A stretch of 64,000 nt of DNA from Actinomucor elegans (taxonomy: Eukaryota > Mucoromycota > Mucoromycetes > Mucorales > Mucoraceae). Below are positions 19,515 to 30,285 of this stretch, piece after piece. The translations under genes and the position numbers were made by a program. The DNA is taken from contig JAMSLZ010000004.1 of the NCBI GenBank assembly GCA_026027325.1, forward strand, positions 682,001 through 746,000, in the 5' to 3' direction. Under the pieces are notes generated by a model. The model was not told the DNA's origin and did not search any database. It was given only the letters and a program-made list of their open reading frames with translations. Every line of letters begins with the position of its first letter. Position 1 is the stretch's first letter.

Positions 19515-22500
19515 TTATATAGTACGAGTAGCAGCAAACCAGGCATCACCAGGATCTGGATCTGGGACGATAGCAGCAAGAGGATGACACAGCGTGTCAA
19601 TCACATAGAGAATCTCAAGGAGTGCAGACCAGAAAGGCGGTGGACCATTGGATGCTTTCAAGGGCAACAAGTTCAGGGCATGATCAATGCGATTGACATC
19701 TGGCGGAGCAGCAGGTAATTGGCACAGAAGGCGAGGATCAATGCCACGGCAATTGAACACAAAGTGATCTCGAGAGAGCCGGCAACCAGTGAAACAAGGA
19801 CACAATTCATCACGGTTAGCGAAACGGCCTAAGCGCCATCGAACAAGACGACTGCGAGCAGCGCGAGTCATAGGCAGGTACAGTATTGGATCAGGCTTTG
19901 AAGTAGAGGGCCGACAAGCACGCAAAAGAACCGATTTACCAGTGTGAGCAGCAGCAGCCATTTGCTTGTCAAAGAGGTCTTGCCAGTAGCCAGAGAACCA
20001 GGACTTGAGACGAGAGGCTGTAGGTACAGGATTGGGCAATGCCATATGCATAGGATTGAGGTATAGGAGCTTGTTCAATCGAGTGTAGCCAAGACCAGAA
20101 GGAGAATTGTCTCGAGAAGAGTTCAGCAATGATATCAAGCAATCATCCGGAAGCCATTGCGACCGTAGGGCATACTTGGTAACCAGGACATTGTATCGAT
20201 GCTTCATGGAAGGGATACAAGTGATGTGCTTCGTGACATTGAACCATCGGGAGCCAACAAACATACCAACTAACCGGTTCTGAAGGTTATCCAAAGCAGT
20301 AAAGTCAGCAGCAGAGAGCCTAGATATAGCAAGACCGTACTCAAACTTGGGCCGAATGAAGGTAGTATATAACCGAGAACAGAGCAAGAGAGAGAAACCA
20401 TTACGGTTGACACCAACCGAATTCAGTAGAGCCATGGTTTTGACTGCACCACCAGACCGTTTAGCCAGGATACCCGGACCATCAAGACCTTTCTTGTTGA
20501 ATGGCATACCAAGATACGTGAACTCGTTCACTGCAGGCAGAGGAACATCATAGAGACTCAGTCTAAAGTTGGTAGACGTAGAGGAGGTCACAGAAGGAGC
20601 GTTCAGGACAGCACACTTGGTAGGGTTCCAACGATAGCCCAGTACTCTTGAATGGTCAGCAGCTAGGTTCAACATATTTTGCACCTCATGTTTGGAGCCA
20701 AAGATCGCCACATCGTCGGCAAACAGAAGACAGTTAATGGCCACAGCCTCAGCAGATCCAGGAGGAGACACCACAGCAGTAGTATCCGAAGCTTCAGACC
20801 GAAGGAGCTCAGGCAAGGAGTTGATGTACAAAGAGTACAAGTGAGGACTCAACACCGAGCCTTGGAGTACACCAGTGGCAGGGGAGAAAGAGGAAGAGAT
20901 GTGGTTGGCGATCAATACGGAGATGGATACATCATCAAATAGATTGACCAGCAGACCAAGGAGAGGCCGAGGCAGAGATGAATTCTCAAGAGCATTCCAG
21001 ATCACACATCGATCAACAGTGTCATAGGCAGCCTTAATATCCAGAAAAGCAACAACAGGATAGTGGTGATGAACCAAGAAGTAGTTGTGCATCAGGTCGT
21101 GCAGACAGAGGGCTTGATCCAGAGGACTACGCATGGGACGGAAGCCACCTTGTGCGAGATCTAGAGGAGGCGAATGGTCATAGACGCTTTGTGCAATGGT
21201 AATCTCAAACAACTTACGCATCACCGAAGTCAAAGAAATTGGCCTGTAGTTGGCAGGATCAGAAGCATCACCTTTCTTGAAGATAGGAAAGACCTGGGCT
21301 TGACGCCATAGAACCGGTGTATAGCACCATTGGTAACAAACCTGGAATAGCAAAGAGAGGACAGGAGCAAGTAAATCAGCAACAGCCTTGAGCATTTCAG
21401 CTTTTAGATGATCAGGACCAGGAGCTTTGCGATTCGGCAACTGTTTGATATGCTCAACCAAGGTTTCCACCGAGAAAATCCAAGACACTTCTTCATCAGA
21501 CACCAGGAAAGGCACTTCTAAACCAAAGTCAGGAGCAGCCAGGGGACGAGAAGCAGTTGATAAAAGAGAACCATCATACACTGTAGCCAGGTGTGTAGCC
21601 ATAGAATCGACTGATGCTTGAGGGCCATCAGGATGAGCATACGTAGCAGAGGTTTCTTTCCGGCGTTTCAGCCTAGACATGGTCGCAGTGGCCTTGGCAA
21701 AGTCCTTTTGGAGTGACATGCAAAAGTTCTTCCAGGAGAGTCTTTTTGCAGCAGCAACAGCACGACGAAACGACTTGTGAGCTTGCAGATGAAGATGCCA
21801 GTAATAAGCCTTGTCAGCACCAAATGAATGACGCCAACGGCAATAGAGGCGATCACGTTCTCGAGCAGCAGCTTCCAGATCAGCAGTCCAGTACTTCTTC
21901 CAATGACCAGGACGAGGAGCCTTAGACCCAATGGATGCATCCATCGCCTGATAGAGACACTCATTCAGAGATGCATTGAGTGAATCTATAGATGGACGAG
22001 TATCCGGAGGAGAACCAACCAGACCAGCCAGAGTATCCTTCAAGGGAGCAACCAGACACCGAAACCGAGTATGGAACAGAGCCAAAGGCTCAGACTCAGC
22101 CAGCCGACTGAGGTTCCATGTCCTACGAGGAGCCAGCACCGAAGAGTCACCTACCCCAGAAGAGCCACCAGAAACAGCAATGTACCTGAATCTCAATTGC
22201 AGCAGACGATGATCCGAGCCCAGAGATAGATCAGAAGCCACAGAAAGAGAAGCAGATACCATACCAGAACCACCAATGTTGGTCAAGAACAAATCAATGA
22301 TACTGCTCGCCACAGCACCATTTCTAAAGGTACAGTATGTATCAATACCATACGCCAAGGAAGCATTCAACACTGACAGATTGCGTTCTTCAATCCAAGG
22401 AAGTAGAGCTTGACCACGAGGATTTGTTGCAGAATCACCAGTAACATCACCAAGGCGTGCATTGAAATCACCGCAGATAATACTATCAGAGTGCAGAGGC

Positions 22501-22907
22501 AGTGAGTTGAGAGAAGAGAGCACCAGATCACGAGAGAGACTGGGTGGAAAGTAGACACAATGCACATTGACTTTGTCAACCTTGATCGACAGAGTATATG
22601 CATTGTAAGACGGAAGTTGAGAGACAGTAAAAGGACAGTGAGGAGAAATGAGAGCAGTGACACCACCTGAGCCACGTCCATTGGCATTAGTGACAATTTG
22701 ACCGTACAGATGATATTGAGACCAATCGGTAGGGATCAACCCAGAGGTAAGCCAAGTTTCAGTAATCAAGAGGATATCACAAGAGAGAGCATGAGAAAGT
22801 ACATCATGGATGGTAGTGACCCGAAGGCCATTGGCATTCCACAATGCAAGAGAAAAGGAGCGGACGGGGGTATCAGAAGGAGTGAAAGGAGGGACTGAAG
22901 ATGTCAT
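19515..22907 (-). CDS. LINE B ORF2: endonuclease-reverse transcriptase
   Basis: 1130 aa, open, ending WFAATRTI. Endonuclease, reverse transcriptase (FADD) and Cys/His knuckle are all present. It is identical or nearly so to the ORF2s of C and D. The start overlaps the ORF1 stop (TAATG at about 22906-22910). Confidence 0.92.
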   Translation of the reverse strand: MTSSVPPFTPSDTPVRSFSLALWNANGLRVTTIHDVLSHALSCDILLITETWLTSGLIPTDWSQYHLYGQIVTNANGRGSGGVTALISPHCPFTVSQLPSYNAYTLSIKVDKVNVHCVYFPPSLSRDLVLSSLNSLPLHSDSIICGDFNARLGDVTGDSATNPRGQALLPWIEERNLSVLNASLAYGIDTYCTFRNGAVASSIIDLFLTNIGGSGMVSASLSVASDLSLGSDHRLLQLRFRYIAVSGGSSGVGDSSVLAPRRTWNLSRLAESEPLALFHTRFRCLVAPLKDTLAGLVGSPPDTRPSIDSLNASLNECLYQAMDASIGSKAPRPGHWKKYWTADLEAAARERDRLYCRWRHSFGADKAYYWHLHLQAHKSFRRAVAAAKRLSWKNFCMSLQKDFAKATATMSRLKRRKETSATYAHPDGPQASVDSMATHLATVYDGSLLSTASRPLAAPDFGLEVPFLVSDEEVSWIFSVETLVEHIKQLPNRKAPGPDHLKAEMLKAVADLLAPVLSLLFQVCYQWCYTPVLWRQAQVFPIFKKGDASDPANYRPISLTSVMRKLFEITIAQSVYDHSPPLDLAQGGFRPMRSPLDQALCLHDLMHNYFLVHHHYPVVAFLDIKAAYDTVDRCVIWNALENSSLPRPLLGLLVNLFDDVSISVLIANHISSSFSPATGVLQGSVLSPHLYSLYINSLPELLRSEASDTTAVVSPPGSAEAVAINCLLFADDVAIFGSKHEVQNMLNLAADHSRVLGYRWNPTKCAVLNAPSVTSSTSTNFRLSLYDVPLPAVNEFTYLGMPFNKKGLDGPGILAKRSGGAVKTMALLNSVGVNRNGFSLLLCSRLYTTFIRPKFEYGLAISRLSAADFTALDNLQNRLVGMFVGSRWFNVTKHITCIPSMKHRYNVLVTKYALRSQWLPDDCLISLLNSSRDNSPSGLGYTRLNKLLYLNPMHMALPNPVPTASRLKSWFSGYWQDLFDKQMAAAAHTGKSVLLRACRPSTSKPDPILYLPMTRAARSRLVRWRLGRFANRDELCPCFTGCRLSRDHFVFNCRGIDPRLLCQLPAAPPDVNRIDHALNLLPLKASNGPPPFWSALLEILYVIDTLCHPLAAIVPDPDPGDAWFAATRTI

Positions 22908-23462
22908 TATTGTGACATTTCAGTATCGCTATCACCGGTAACGTCTTCACCAGATGGCAAAGCACCAGAACTACGGAATGCAAAAGCAGCCTTCTTGGGA
23001 TCCTTTTCGGCAAGACGAGAGCGAGCTTCCTTAATGGCTTGATCAAGATCACCATCATCAATCCATCCAAGTTCCACAAAGGAGCGACCAACAGAAGGGA
23101 CCATCACTGGTCGAATGAACGCCAGAGTGCTGATACAGCGAGAGTGAACGAGGTTAGCCATCTCGTTTTCACGAGCATTGGCTGAGAGAGAAGCATACTT
23201 GGGGTCAGCAAGATGGGCTGGGTTTAAAGGATCAAAATCCTTAATGAACTCAGCTTCAGCCGTAGTCATAAGCTCGGTAAACTTTTCAACATACTGCGTA
23301 TGTATCAGGACACCAAGGACACCAGTGGCAGGGAAACAGACATCTAACACACGACCAGTGTCAACACCAGCGCGACGTAACCGAGAGCGGACTTCAGTAC
23401 GATCAAGTTTGCGGGATCGACCAAGATAAACATAGGTAAAACCCTGAGGACCCTGGGCCTCA

Positions 23463-23683
23463 GATAAACATTTACAACTACTTAATATTTTTAACTTTCC
23501 TAAAAAATCAAGGCATAAATATAATGTTGCCTTTTTATCCATAAATAAAATGTTGGTTACTTGTTCTATTTTAGAATAAAATTTATTTATATTATTATTT
23601 GTATTCAAAAAAATCTATTATTTCCTAATTTTTTTATATATTGTACTATTTTGAACATATTTCTGTAATACTAAATGTTCTTC
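23463..23683 (+). repeat. Left 221-bp terminal direct repeat (LINE B copy)
   Basis: Direct repeat of 25745-25965; begins GATAAACATTTAC and ends ATGTTCTTC. Confidence 0.92.
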
Positions 23684-23694
23684 TTATTAATTGA

Positions 23695-25130
23695 TTAATT
23701 ATTTTCTATTGATTTCCAATAATTCAAAATAGTATCATGTGATGTAAAATCTTTTTCTTTTACCCATGAATTATGTTCTTTACCATACTTTTTCCATTTT
23801 ACAAAATATTCATATAAGTTCTTTACTTTTTTGTGTTTAATTATATATTGTATTTCATATATATTTTGATCATTATTACTAGTGATATCTTCCTCCATTT
23901 GATCCATAATATCTATATTCACTTCATTTATATTTAAATTATTTAAAAATTGATTTTGTAATGATTTTATATCAACGATATTTTCTATTTTATATTGTGT
24001 TTTTAATGTTACTTCTTTATTCATTTCAATATTATTTTTATAATAATAATCAAAATTATCATTTAGCCATTTGTTGTAATGGGCATTTTCTTCAATTCCA
24101 AATAACTCTGTAAAATATTTTATGTTCAGTAATACTATTGCTAATTTTAGCTGTATATTATATGTCTTATTATCTGTTATTCTAATCTTATTTTGTCCAC
24201 TAAATCTTTTAAAAATACTACCTAATTCTGCAAAATATTTTTCTATTTTTGACCTTAATCCACCTAATTCTTCATTGAATTTTTTTTCATCTATGGTTAA
24301 TTCAACTCCTTTATCTTTTTTTATAGGATAGCAAAAATTTTTCAAGGATATATTAAATCCAATATTACTAAATTTTTCTATAAATTCTTTTACTGTGTTT
24401 TCATATAATCCATCAAAACATATACAATCTATTTCATTATAAAACTTATTGATATTTATGTCTAAAAGCATTTTATCATCAGTATTATTTCTACAAGGTA
24501 AGGAATCAGATATATAAACACATATTCTATTAATATCTATAATAAATTGTGTATTTAATCCATTTCTTTTTAATTTATACGAGAATAACTCTTTTTATCT
24601 AGATTAATATCTTGATATGTTATACGATTATGGTGACCATCAATTAGTAATGTTACATTATCTAACATCATTGGATTAAATTTCTTAGCACAAAGTAATC
24701 TCAATGTATGTGTAGAAAAACATTTTTCTAATTTATTATTTATCCATTTTTCCAATAAATCATAATTATTTATATATAATGATTGATATAATTTATAAAA
24801 ACTAGTAGATGGAATATACATTTCCATTTCATTTATAGATTTTCCATTTAATAAATGTTCTAATAATATCAATACTTTATCTGCTGTTATATATGGACCT
24901 GGTAGTTTTATATTGTTACATAAATCTGTCAAAAATACAAATGGAGCAATACTTCCTAATTTAATATATATATTTTTTTTAATTCTATCAATATTTGGTA
25001 TACTCGTTATTTTAGATCTATGATATTTCAATTCAACTTTATATATATATTCATTTTTCATAAATTTCCAATACCTATTGTAAATATTTCTGTATTCATT
25101 TTCAATTAATAAGTCTATATGAGTGTTCAT
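23695..25130 (-). pseudogene. Chromodomain DDE transposase, one frameshift (copy in LINE B)
   Basis: The N-terminal part (25130 to about 24590) and the C-terminal part (about 24590 to the stop at 23695) are in different frames. A single T is missing from the run near 24593 (five T; the LINE A copy has six at the same place). The C-terminal half is open here through the chromodomain to NYWKSIENN, which gives the natural C-terminus missing from the LINE A copy. The Asp, Asp and Glu positions are the same as in that copy. Confidence 0.85.
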
Positions 25131-25220
25131 AAACAAATAAAATGATGTATTTTTATATAAAGAGAAATTCAATTTTTAATATTTTCTATATTTAATAAAC
25201 TTTTATTTATATATGAAAAT

Positions 25221-25589
25221 TCAATTTTTAATATTTTCTATATTTTCCAAGAACTTATGATTTCTTTTTGCATAATCTAACCATGATTTAAAATTATAAA
25301 TTTCTTTAATACTAACATATCCTTTTCTTAAACACCAGGATTTGAAATATTCATTTCTAACTTTTTCGTTATCATCTAAAATTGTTTTTATCACTAAATT
25401 GGCATGGATATTTGTATTGTTTTCACCAACATCATAGAAAGGACCACTATATAAAATTTTATCAATATTTTTTATATTTCCAACCCATTGCAGTATTTTC
25501 TTGTTTAATATTTCGGATGATTTATTCTTGACATCTTTTTTTTCAGGATTTAGAGTTAAAACCACAGCATAATAATAGATTTTTTCCAT
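25221..25589 (-). CDS. Partner ORF of the 221-repeat transposon (copy in LINE B)
   Basis: 122 aa, identical in predicted sequence to the ORF at 17843-18211. Intact although the neighbouring transposase is frameshifted. Function unknown. Confidence 0.7.
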   Translation of the reverse strand: MEKIYYYAVVLTLNPEKKDVKNKSSEILNKKILQWVGNIKNIDKILYSGPFYDVGENNTNIHANLVIKTILDDNEKVRNEYFKSWCLRKGYVSIKEIYNFKSWLDYAKRNHKFLENIENIKN

Positions 25590-25744
25590 TAAATATAATA
25601 TTGATGTTATTTTAAAAATAATTCTCAAATATTATAGATACTTTTATATTTTCCAAAATATCATGCCAAGAATTAGATGCCAAGGAAGTTGTTTTTAGAT
25701 TTCTCAATGTGATTAAACGCAATGGAAGTCTAAAAATAGGACAA

Positions 25745-25965
25745 GATAAACATTTACAACTACTTAATATTTTTAACTTTCCTAAAAAATCAAGGCATAA
25801 ATATAATGTTGCCTTTTTATCCATAAATAAAATGTTGGTTACTTGTTCTATTTTAGAATAAAATTTATTTATATTATTATTTGTATTCAAAAAAATCTAT
25901 TATTTCCTAATTTTTTTATATATTGTACTATTTTGAACATATTTCTGTAATACTAAATGTTCTTC
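25745..25965 (+). repeat. Right 221-bp terminal direct repeat (LINE B copy)
   Basis: Same orientation as 23463-23683; followed by the TCA target duplication and the rest of LINE B ORF1. Confidence 0.92.
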
Positions 25966-26563
25966 TCAAGGGTTTTGAAGGCGCGAGCAGCGGCTATACG
26001 TTTCTTTAGCGAAACGGCAGCAGGGCGAGAGGGGCGGCTGTCCTTTTTTACAGCGGCTGCAGCAATGGCAGCGAAAGACCGGGCACCATTTTTTTCCTGG
26101 GCGGGAGAAGCGACATCCTGCGGTGGACTACGAGCGGTGGCAGCAGAGAGTTGTGCTCGAAGTTGGTTATTTTCATTAACCAGAGCCTGGTTTTCGGTTT
26201 TGAGTCCAAGAATCTCATTTTTCAAGGTCTGGAGCTCTTCAAATAATGTTTGATGTTGTTGCACTTGTTGAACAAGTGAAAACACCATTTGCTGTAGCTG
26301 CTGGAACTGCATTGGCTGTTGCATTTGGTCCATTGAGCCAGATGGCTCAGATGCATGTTGAACATTGGACATTTCGAAATGGAGAAAAATTCAAGATGTC
26401 GAAAGCTTGATGGAATGTTCTGAAAAAAAAACTGCAGATAGTACTCGGCGAGGCGAAGATGGATGTGCAATTTTTATAGATGGATGTATAGTAGTTGTTG
26501 AGATATTCGGCTTTGAAAAAGTGGATTTTTGAAAAAAGTTTTCAAAAGCGAAAGAAGAGGGGG

Positions 26564-26577
26564 GGGGATGTAGCTCA
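26564..26577 (+). repeat. tRNA-Ala head at LINE junction (G9 type)
   Basis: GGGGATGTAGCTCA inside a nine-G run beginning at 26559; between LINE B (5' end) and LINE C (3' end). Confidence 0.9.
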
Positions 26578-26892
26578 GTTTAAAGATTATATTTTATTAA
26601 TAAGTAGTTATATGGGCAAACTCTATAGAGCATCTAGCCTAACTATATGAAAAAGTGTTTAATATAAACATAGAAAAAAGTATAAAAAACCCTGAGAACC
26701 ACAAGGGAGAAAAAGGTTAAAGACAAGAGCGAGAACCAGTAGACTATTGCAGCTCTGAGTGATCCAAAAGGCAAGCCAACAGCTGGGAACTTTGATAATC
26801 ACTTACCACCGTGGCTGCGCAGTTGAAAGACAAACAGGCTGGTTCATCAATAGAACAGAGAGAAAGAGAGGCTCAATAAACCAAGGAGAGGT

Positions 26893-29800
26893 TTATATAG
26901 TACGAGTAGCAGCAAACCAGGCATCACCAGGATCTGGATCTGGGACGATAGCAGCAAGAGGATGACACAGCGTGTCAATCACATAGAGAATCTCAAGGAG
27001 TGCAGACCAGAAAGGCGGTGGACCATTGGATGCTTTCAAGGGCAACAAGTTCAGGGCATGATCAATGCGATTGACATCTGGCGGAGCAGCAGGTAATTGG
27101 CACAGAAGGCGAGGATCAATGCCACGGCAATTGAACACAAAGTGATCTCGAGAGAGCCGGCAACCAGTGAAACAAGGACACAATTCATCACGGTTAGCGA
27201 AACGGCCTAAGCGCCATCGAACAAGACGACTGCGAGCAGCGCGAGTCATAGGCAGGTACAGTATTGGATCAGGCTTTGAAGTAGAGGGCCGACAAGCACG
27301 CAAAAGAACCGATTTACCAGTGTGAGCAGCAGCAGCCATTTGCTTGTCAAAGAGGTCTTGCCAGTAGCCAGAGAACCAGGACTTGAGACGAGAGGCTGTA
27401 GGTACAGGATTGGGCAATGCCATATGCATAGGATTGAGGTATAGGAGCTTGTTCAATCGAGTGTAGCCAAGACCAGAAGGAGAATTGTCTCGAGAAGAGT
27501 TCAGCAATGATATCAAGCAATCATCCGGAAGCCATTGCGACCGTAGGGCATACTTGGTAACCAGGACATTGTATCGATGCTTCATGGAAGGGATACAAGT
27601 GATGTGCTTCGTGACATTGAACCATCGGGAGCCAACAAACATACCAACTAACCGGTTCTGAAGGTTATCCAAAGCAGTAAAGTCAGCAGCAGAGAGCCTA
27701 GATATAGCAAGACCGTACTCAAACTTGGGCCGAATGAAGGTAGTATATAACCGAGAACAGAGCAAGAGAGAGAAACCATTACGGTTGACACCAACCGAAT
27801 TCAGTAGAGCCATGGTTTTGACTGCACCACCAGACCGTTTAGCCAGGATACCCGGACCATCAAGACCTTTCTTGTTGAATGGCATACCAAGATACGTGAA
27901 CTCGTTCACTGCAGGCAGAGGAACATCATAGAGACTCAGTCTAAAGTTGGTAGACGTAGAGGAGGTCACAGAAGGAGCGTTCAGGACAGCACACTTGGTA
28001 GGGTTCCAACGATAGCCCAGTACTCTTGAATGGTCAGCAGCTAGGTTCAACATATTTTGCACCTCATGTTTGGAGCCAAAGATCGCCACATCGTCGGCAA
28101 ACAGAAGACAGTTAATGGCCACAGCCTCAGCAGATCCAGGAGGAGACACCACAGCAGTAGTATCCGAAGCTTCAGACCGAAGGAGCTCAGGCAAGGAGTT
28201 GATGTACAAAGAGTACAAGTGAGGACTCAACACCGAGCCTTGGAGTACACCAGTGGCAGGGGAGAAAGAGGAAGAGATGTGGTTGGCGATCAATACGGAG
28301 ATGGATACATCATCAAATAGATTGACCAGCAGACCAAGGAGAGGCCGAGGCAGAGATGAATTCTCAAGAGCATTCCAGATCACACATCGATCAACAGTGT
28401 CATAGGCAGCCTTAATATCCAGAAAAGCAACAACAGGATAGTGGTGATGAACCAAGAAGTAGTTGTGCATCAGGTCGTGCAGACAGAGGGCTTGATCCAG
28501 AGGACTACGCATGGGACGGAAGCCACCTTGTGCGAGATCTAGAGGAGGCGAATGGTCATAGACGCTTTGTGCAATGGTAATCTCAAACAACTTACGCATC
28601 ACCGAAGTCAAAGAAATTGGCCTGTAGTTGGCAGGATCAGAAGCATCACCTTTCTTGAAGATAGGAAAGACCTGGGCTTGACGCCATAGAACCGGTGTAT
28701 AGCACCATTGGTAACAAACCTGGAATAGCAAAGAGAGGACAGGAGCAAGTAAATCAGCAACAGCCTTGAGCATTTCAGCTTTTAGATGATCAGGACCAGG
28801 AGCTTTGCGATTCGGCAACTGTTTGATATGCTCAACCAAGGTTTCCACCGAGAAAATCCAAGACACTTCTTCATCAGACACCAGGAAAGGCACTTCTAAA
28901 CCAAAGTCAGGAGCAGCCAGGGGACGAGAAGCAGTTGATAAAAGAGAACCATCATACACTGTAGCCAGGTGTGTAGCCATAGAATCGACTGATGCTTGAG
29001 GGCCATCAGGATGAGCATACGTAGCAGAGGTTTCTTTCCGGCGTTTCAGCCTAGACATGGTCGCAGTGGCCTTGGCAAAGTCCTTTTGGAGTGACATGCA
29101 AAAGTTCTTCCAGGAGAGTCTTTTTGCAGCAGCAACAGCACGACGAAACGACTTGTGAGCTTGCAGATGAAGATGCCAGTAATAAGCCTTGTCAGCACCA
29201 AATGAATGACGCCAACGGCAATAGAGGCGATCACGTTCTCGAGCAGCAGCTTCCAGATCAGCAGTCCAGTACTTCTTCCAATGACCAGGACGAGGAGCCT
29301 TAGACCCAATGGATGCATCCATCGCCTGATAGAGACACTCATTCAGAGATGCATTGAGTGAATCTATAGATGGACGAGTATCCGGAGGAGAACCAACCAG
29401 ACCAGCCAGAGTATCCTTCAAGGGAGCAACCAGACACCGAAACCGAGTATGGAACAGAGCCAAAGGCTCAGACTCAGCCAGCCGACTGAGGTTCCATGTC
29501 CTACGAGGAGCCAGCACCGAAGAGTCACCTACCCCAGAAGAGCCACCAGAAACAGCAATGTACCTGAATCTCAATTGCAGCAGACGATGATCCGAGCCCA
29601 GAGATAGATCAGAAGCCACAGAAAGAGAAGCAGATACCATACCAGAACCACCAATGTTGGTCAAGAACAAATCAATGATACTGCTCGCCACAGCACCATT
29701 TCTAAAGGTACAGTATGTATCAATACCATACGCCAAGGAAGCATTCAACACTGACAGATTGCGTTCTTCAATCCAAGGAAGTAGAGCTTGACCACGAGGA

Positions 29801-30285
29801 TTTGTTGCAGAATCACCAGTAACATCACCAAGGCGTGCATTGAAATCACCGCAGATAATACTATCAGAGTGCAGAGGCAGTGAGTTGAGAGAAGAGAGCA
29901 CCAGATCACGAGAGAGACTGGGTGGAAAGTAGACACAATGCACATTGACTTTGTCAACCTTGATCGACAGAGTATATGCATTGTAAGACGGAAGTTGAGA
30001 GACAGTAAAAGGACAGTGAGGAGAAATGAGAGCAGTGACACCACCTGAGCCACGTCCATTGGCATTAGTGACAATTTGACCGTACAGATGATATTGAGAC
30101 CAATCGGTAGGGATCAACCCAGAGGTAAGCCAAGTTTCAGTAATCAAGAGGATATCACAAGAGAGAGCATGAGAAAGTACATCATGGATGGTAGTGACCC
30201 GAAGGCCATTGGCATTCCACAATGCAAGAGAAAAGGAGCGGACGGGGGTATCAGAAGGAGTGAAAGGAGGGACTGAAGATGTCAT
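26893..30285 (-). CDS. LINE C ORF2: endonuclease-reverse transcriptase
   Basis: 1130 aa. The APE-like endonuclease nicks the target DNA: Asn in ALWNANGL (about 25), Glu in ITETWL (about 51), GDFNARLG (about 147), SDHRLL (about 232). The reverse transcriptase copies the element RNA at the nick: RKAPGPDHL (about 490), FPIFKKGDASDPANYRPISL, AFLDIKAAYDTVDR, GVLQGSVLSPHLY, FADD (about 731), GYRWNPTKC. A C-terminal knuckle has Cys-Pro-Cys ... His-x4-Cys near 1035. No RNase H domain is evident. This architecture fits the L1/Tx1-like side of non-LTR elements. The start ATG shares its A with the ORF1 TAA (TAATG), suggesting translation by termination-reinitiation. Confidence 0.93.
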   Translation of the reverse strand: MTSSVPPFTPSDTPVRSFSLALWNANGLRVTTIHDVLSHALSCDILLITETWLTSGLIPTDWSQYHLYGQIVTNANGRGSGGVTALISPHCPFTVSQLPSYNAYTLSIKVDKVNVHCVYFPPSLSRDLVLSSLNSLPLHSDSIICGDFNARLGDVTGDSATNPRGQALLPWIEERNLSVLNASLAYGIDTYCTFRNGAVASSIIDLFLTNIGGSGMVSASLSVASDLSLGSDHRLLQLRFRYIAVSGGSSGVGDSSVLAPRRTWNLSRLAESEPLALFHTRFRCLVAPLKDTLAGLVGSPPDTRPSIDSLNASLNECLYQAMDASIGSKAPRPGHWKKYWTADLEAAARERDRLYCRWRHSFGADKAYYWHLHLQAHKSFRRAVAAAKRLSWKNFCMSLQKDFAKATATMSRLKRRKETSATYAHPDGPQASVDSMATHLATVYDGSLLSTASRPLAAPDFGLEVPFLVSDEEVSWIFSVETLVEHIKQLPNRKAPGPDHLKAEMLKAVADLLAPVLSLLFQVCYQWCYTPVLWRQAQVFPIFKKGDASDPANYRPISLTSVMRKLFEITIAQSVYDHSPPLDLAQGGFRPMRSPLDQALCLHDLMHNYFLVHHHYPVVAFLDIKAAYDTVDRCVIWNALENSSLPRPLLGLLVNLFDDVSISVLIANHISSSFSPATGVLQGSVLSPHLYSLYINSLPELLRSEASDTTAVVSPPGSAEAVAINCLLFADDVAIFGSKHEVQNMLNLAADHSRVLGYRWNPTKCAVLNAPSVTSSTSTNFRLSLYDVPLPAVNEFTYLGMPFNKKGLDGPGILAKRSGGAVKTMALLNSVGVNRNGFSLLLCSRLYTTFIRPKFEYGLAISRLSAADFTALDNLQNRLVGMFVGSRWFNVTKHITCIPSMKHRYNVLVTKYALRSQWLPDDCLISLLNSSRDNSPSGLGYTRLNKLLYLNPMHMALPNPVPTASRLKSWFSGYWQDLFDKQMAAAAHTGKSVLLRACRPSTSKPDPILYLPMTRAARSRLVRWRLGRFANRDELCPCFTGCRLSRDHFVFNCRGIDPRLLCQLPAAPPDVNRIDHALNLLPLKASNGPPPFWSALLEILYVIDTLCHPLAAIVPDPDPGDAWFAATRTI

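Larger units (their letters stand above)
23463..25965 (-). mobile_element. Chromodomain Harbinger-like transposon with 221-bp direct terminal repeats (copy in LINE B)
   Basis: 2503 bp with TCA on both sides (23460-23462 and 25966-25968). Terminal direct repeats are 23463-23683 and 25745-25965, 221 bp each. It differs from the LINE A copy mainly by single T insertions or deletions in T-runs. Confidence 0.9.
22907..26372 (-). pseudogene. LINE B ORF1, split by nested transposon
   Basis: The N-terminal piece (26372-25966) and C-terminal piece (23462-22907) are separated by the transposon at 23463-25965. The reading frames on both sides are otherwise intact and match the 319-aa ORF1 of LINE C. 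Confidence 0.9.
19200..26563 (-). mobile_element. LINE B (full-length unit with nested 221-repeat transposon)
   Basis: 7364 bp; without the 2503-bp nested transposon and its TCA duplication it is 4858 bp, exactly the length of C and D. ORF2 is intact and ORF1 is split. The nested insertion is at the same base with the same TCA duplication as in LINE A, so A and B are tandem duplicates and not two independent insertions. Confidence 0.92.
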
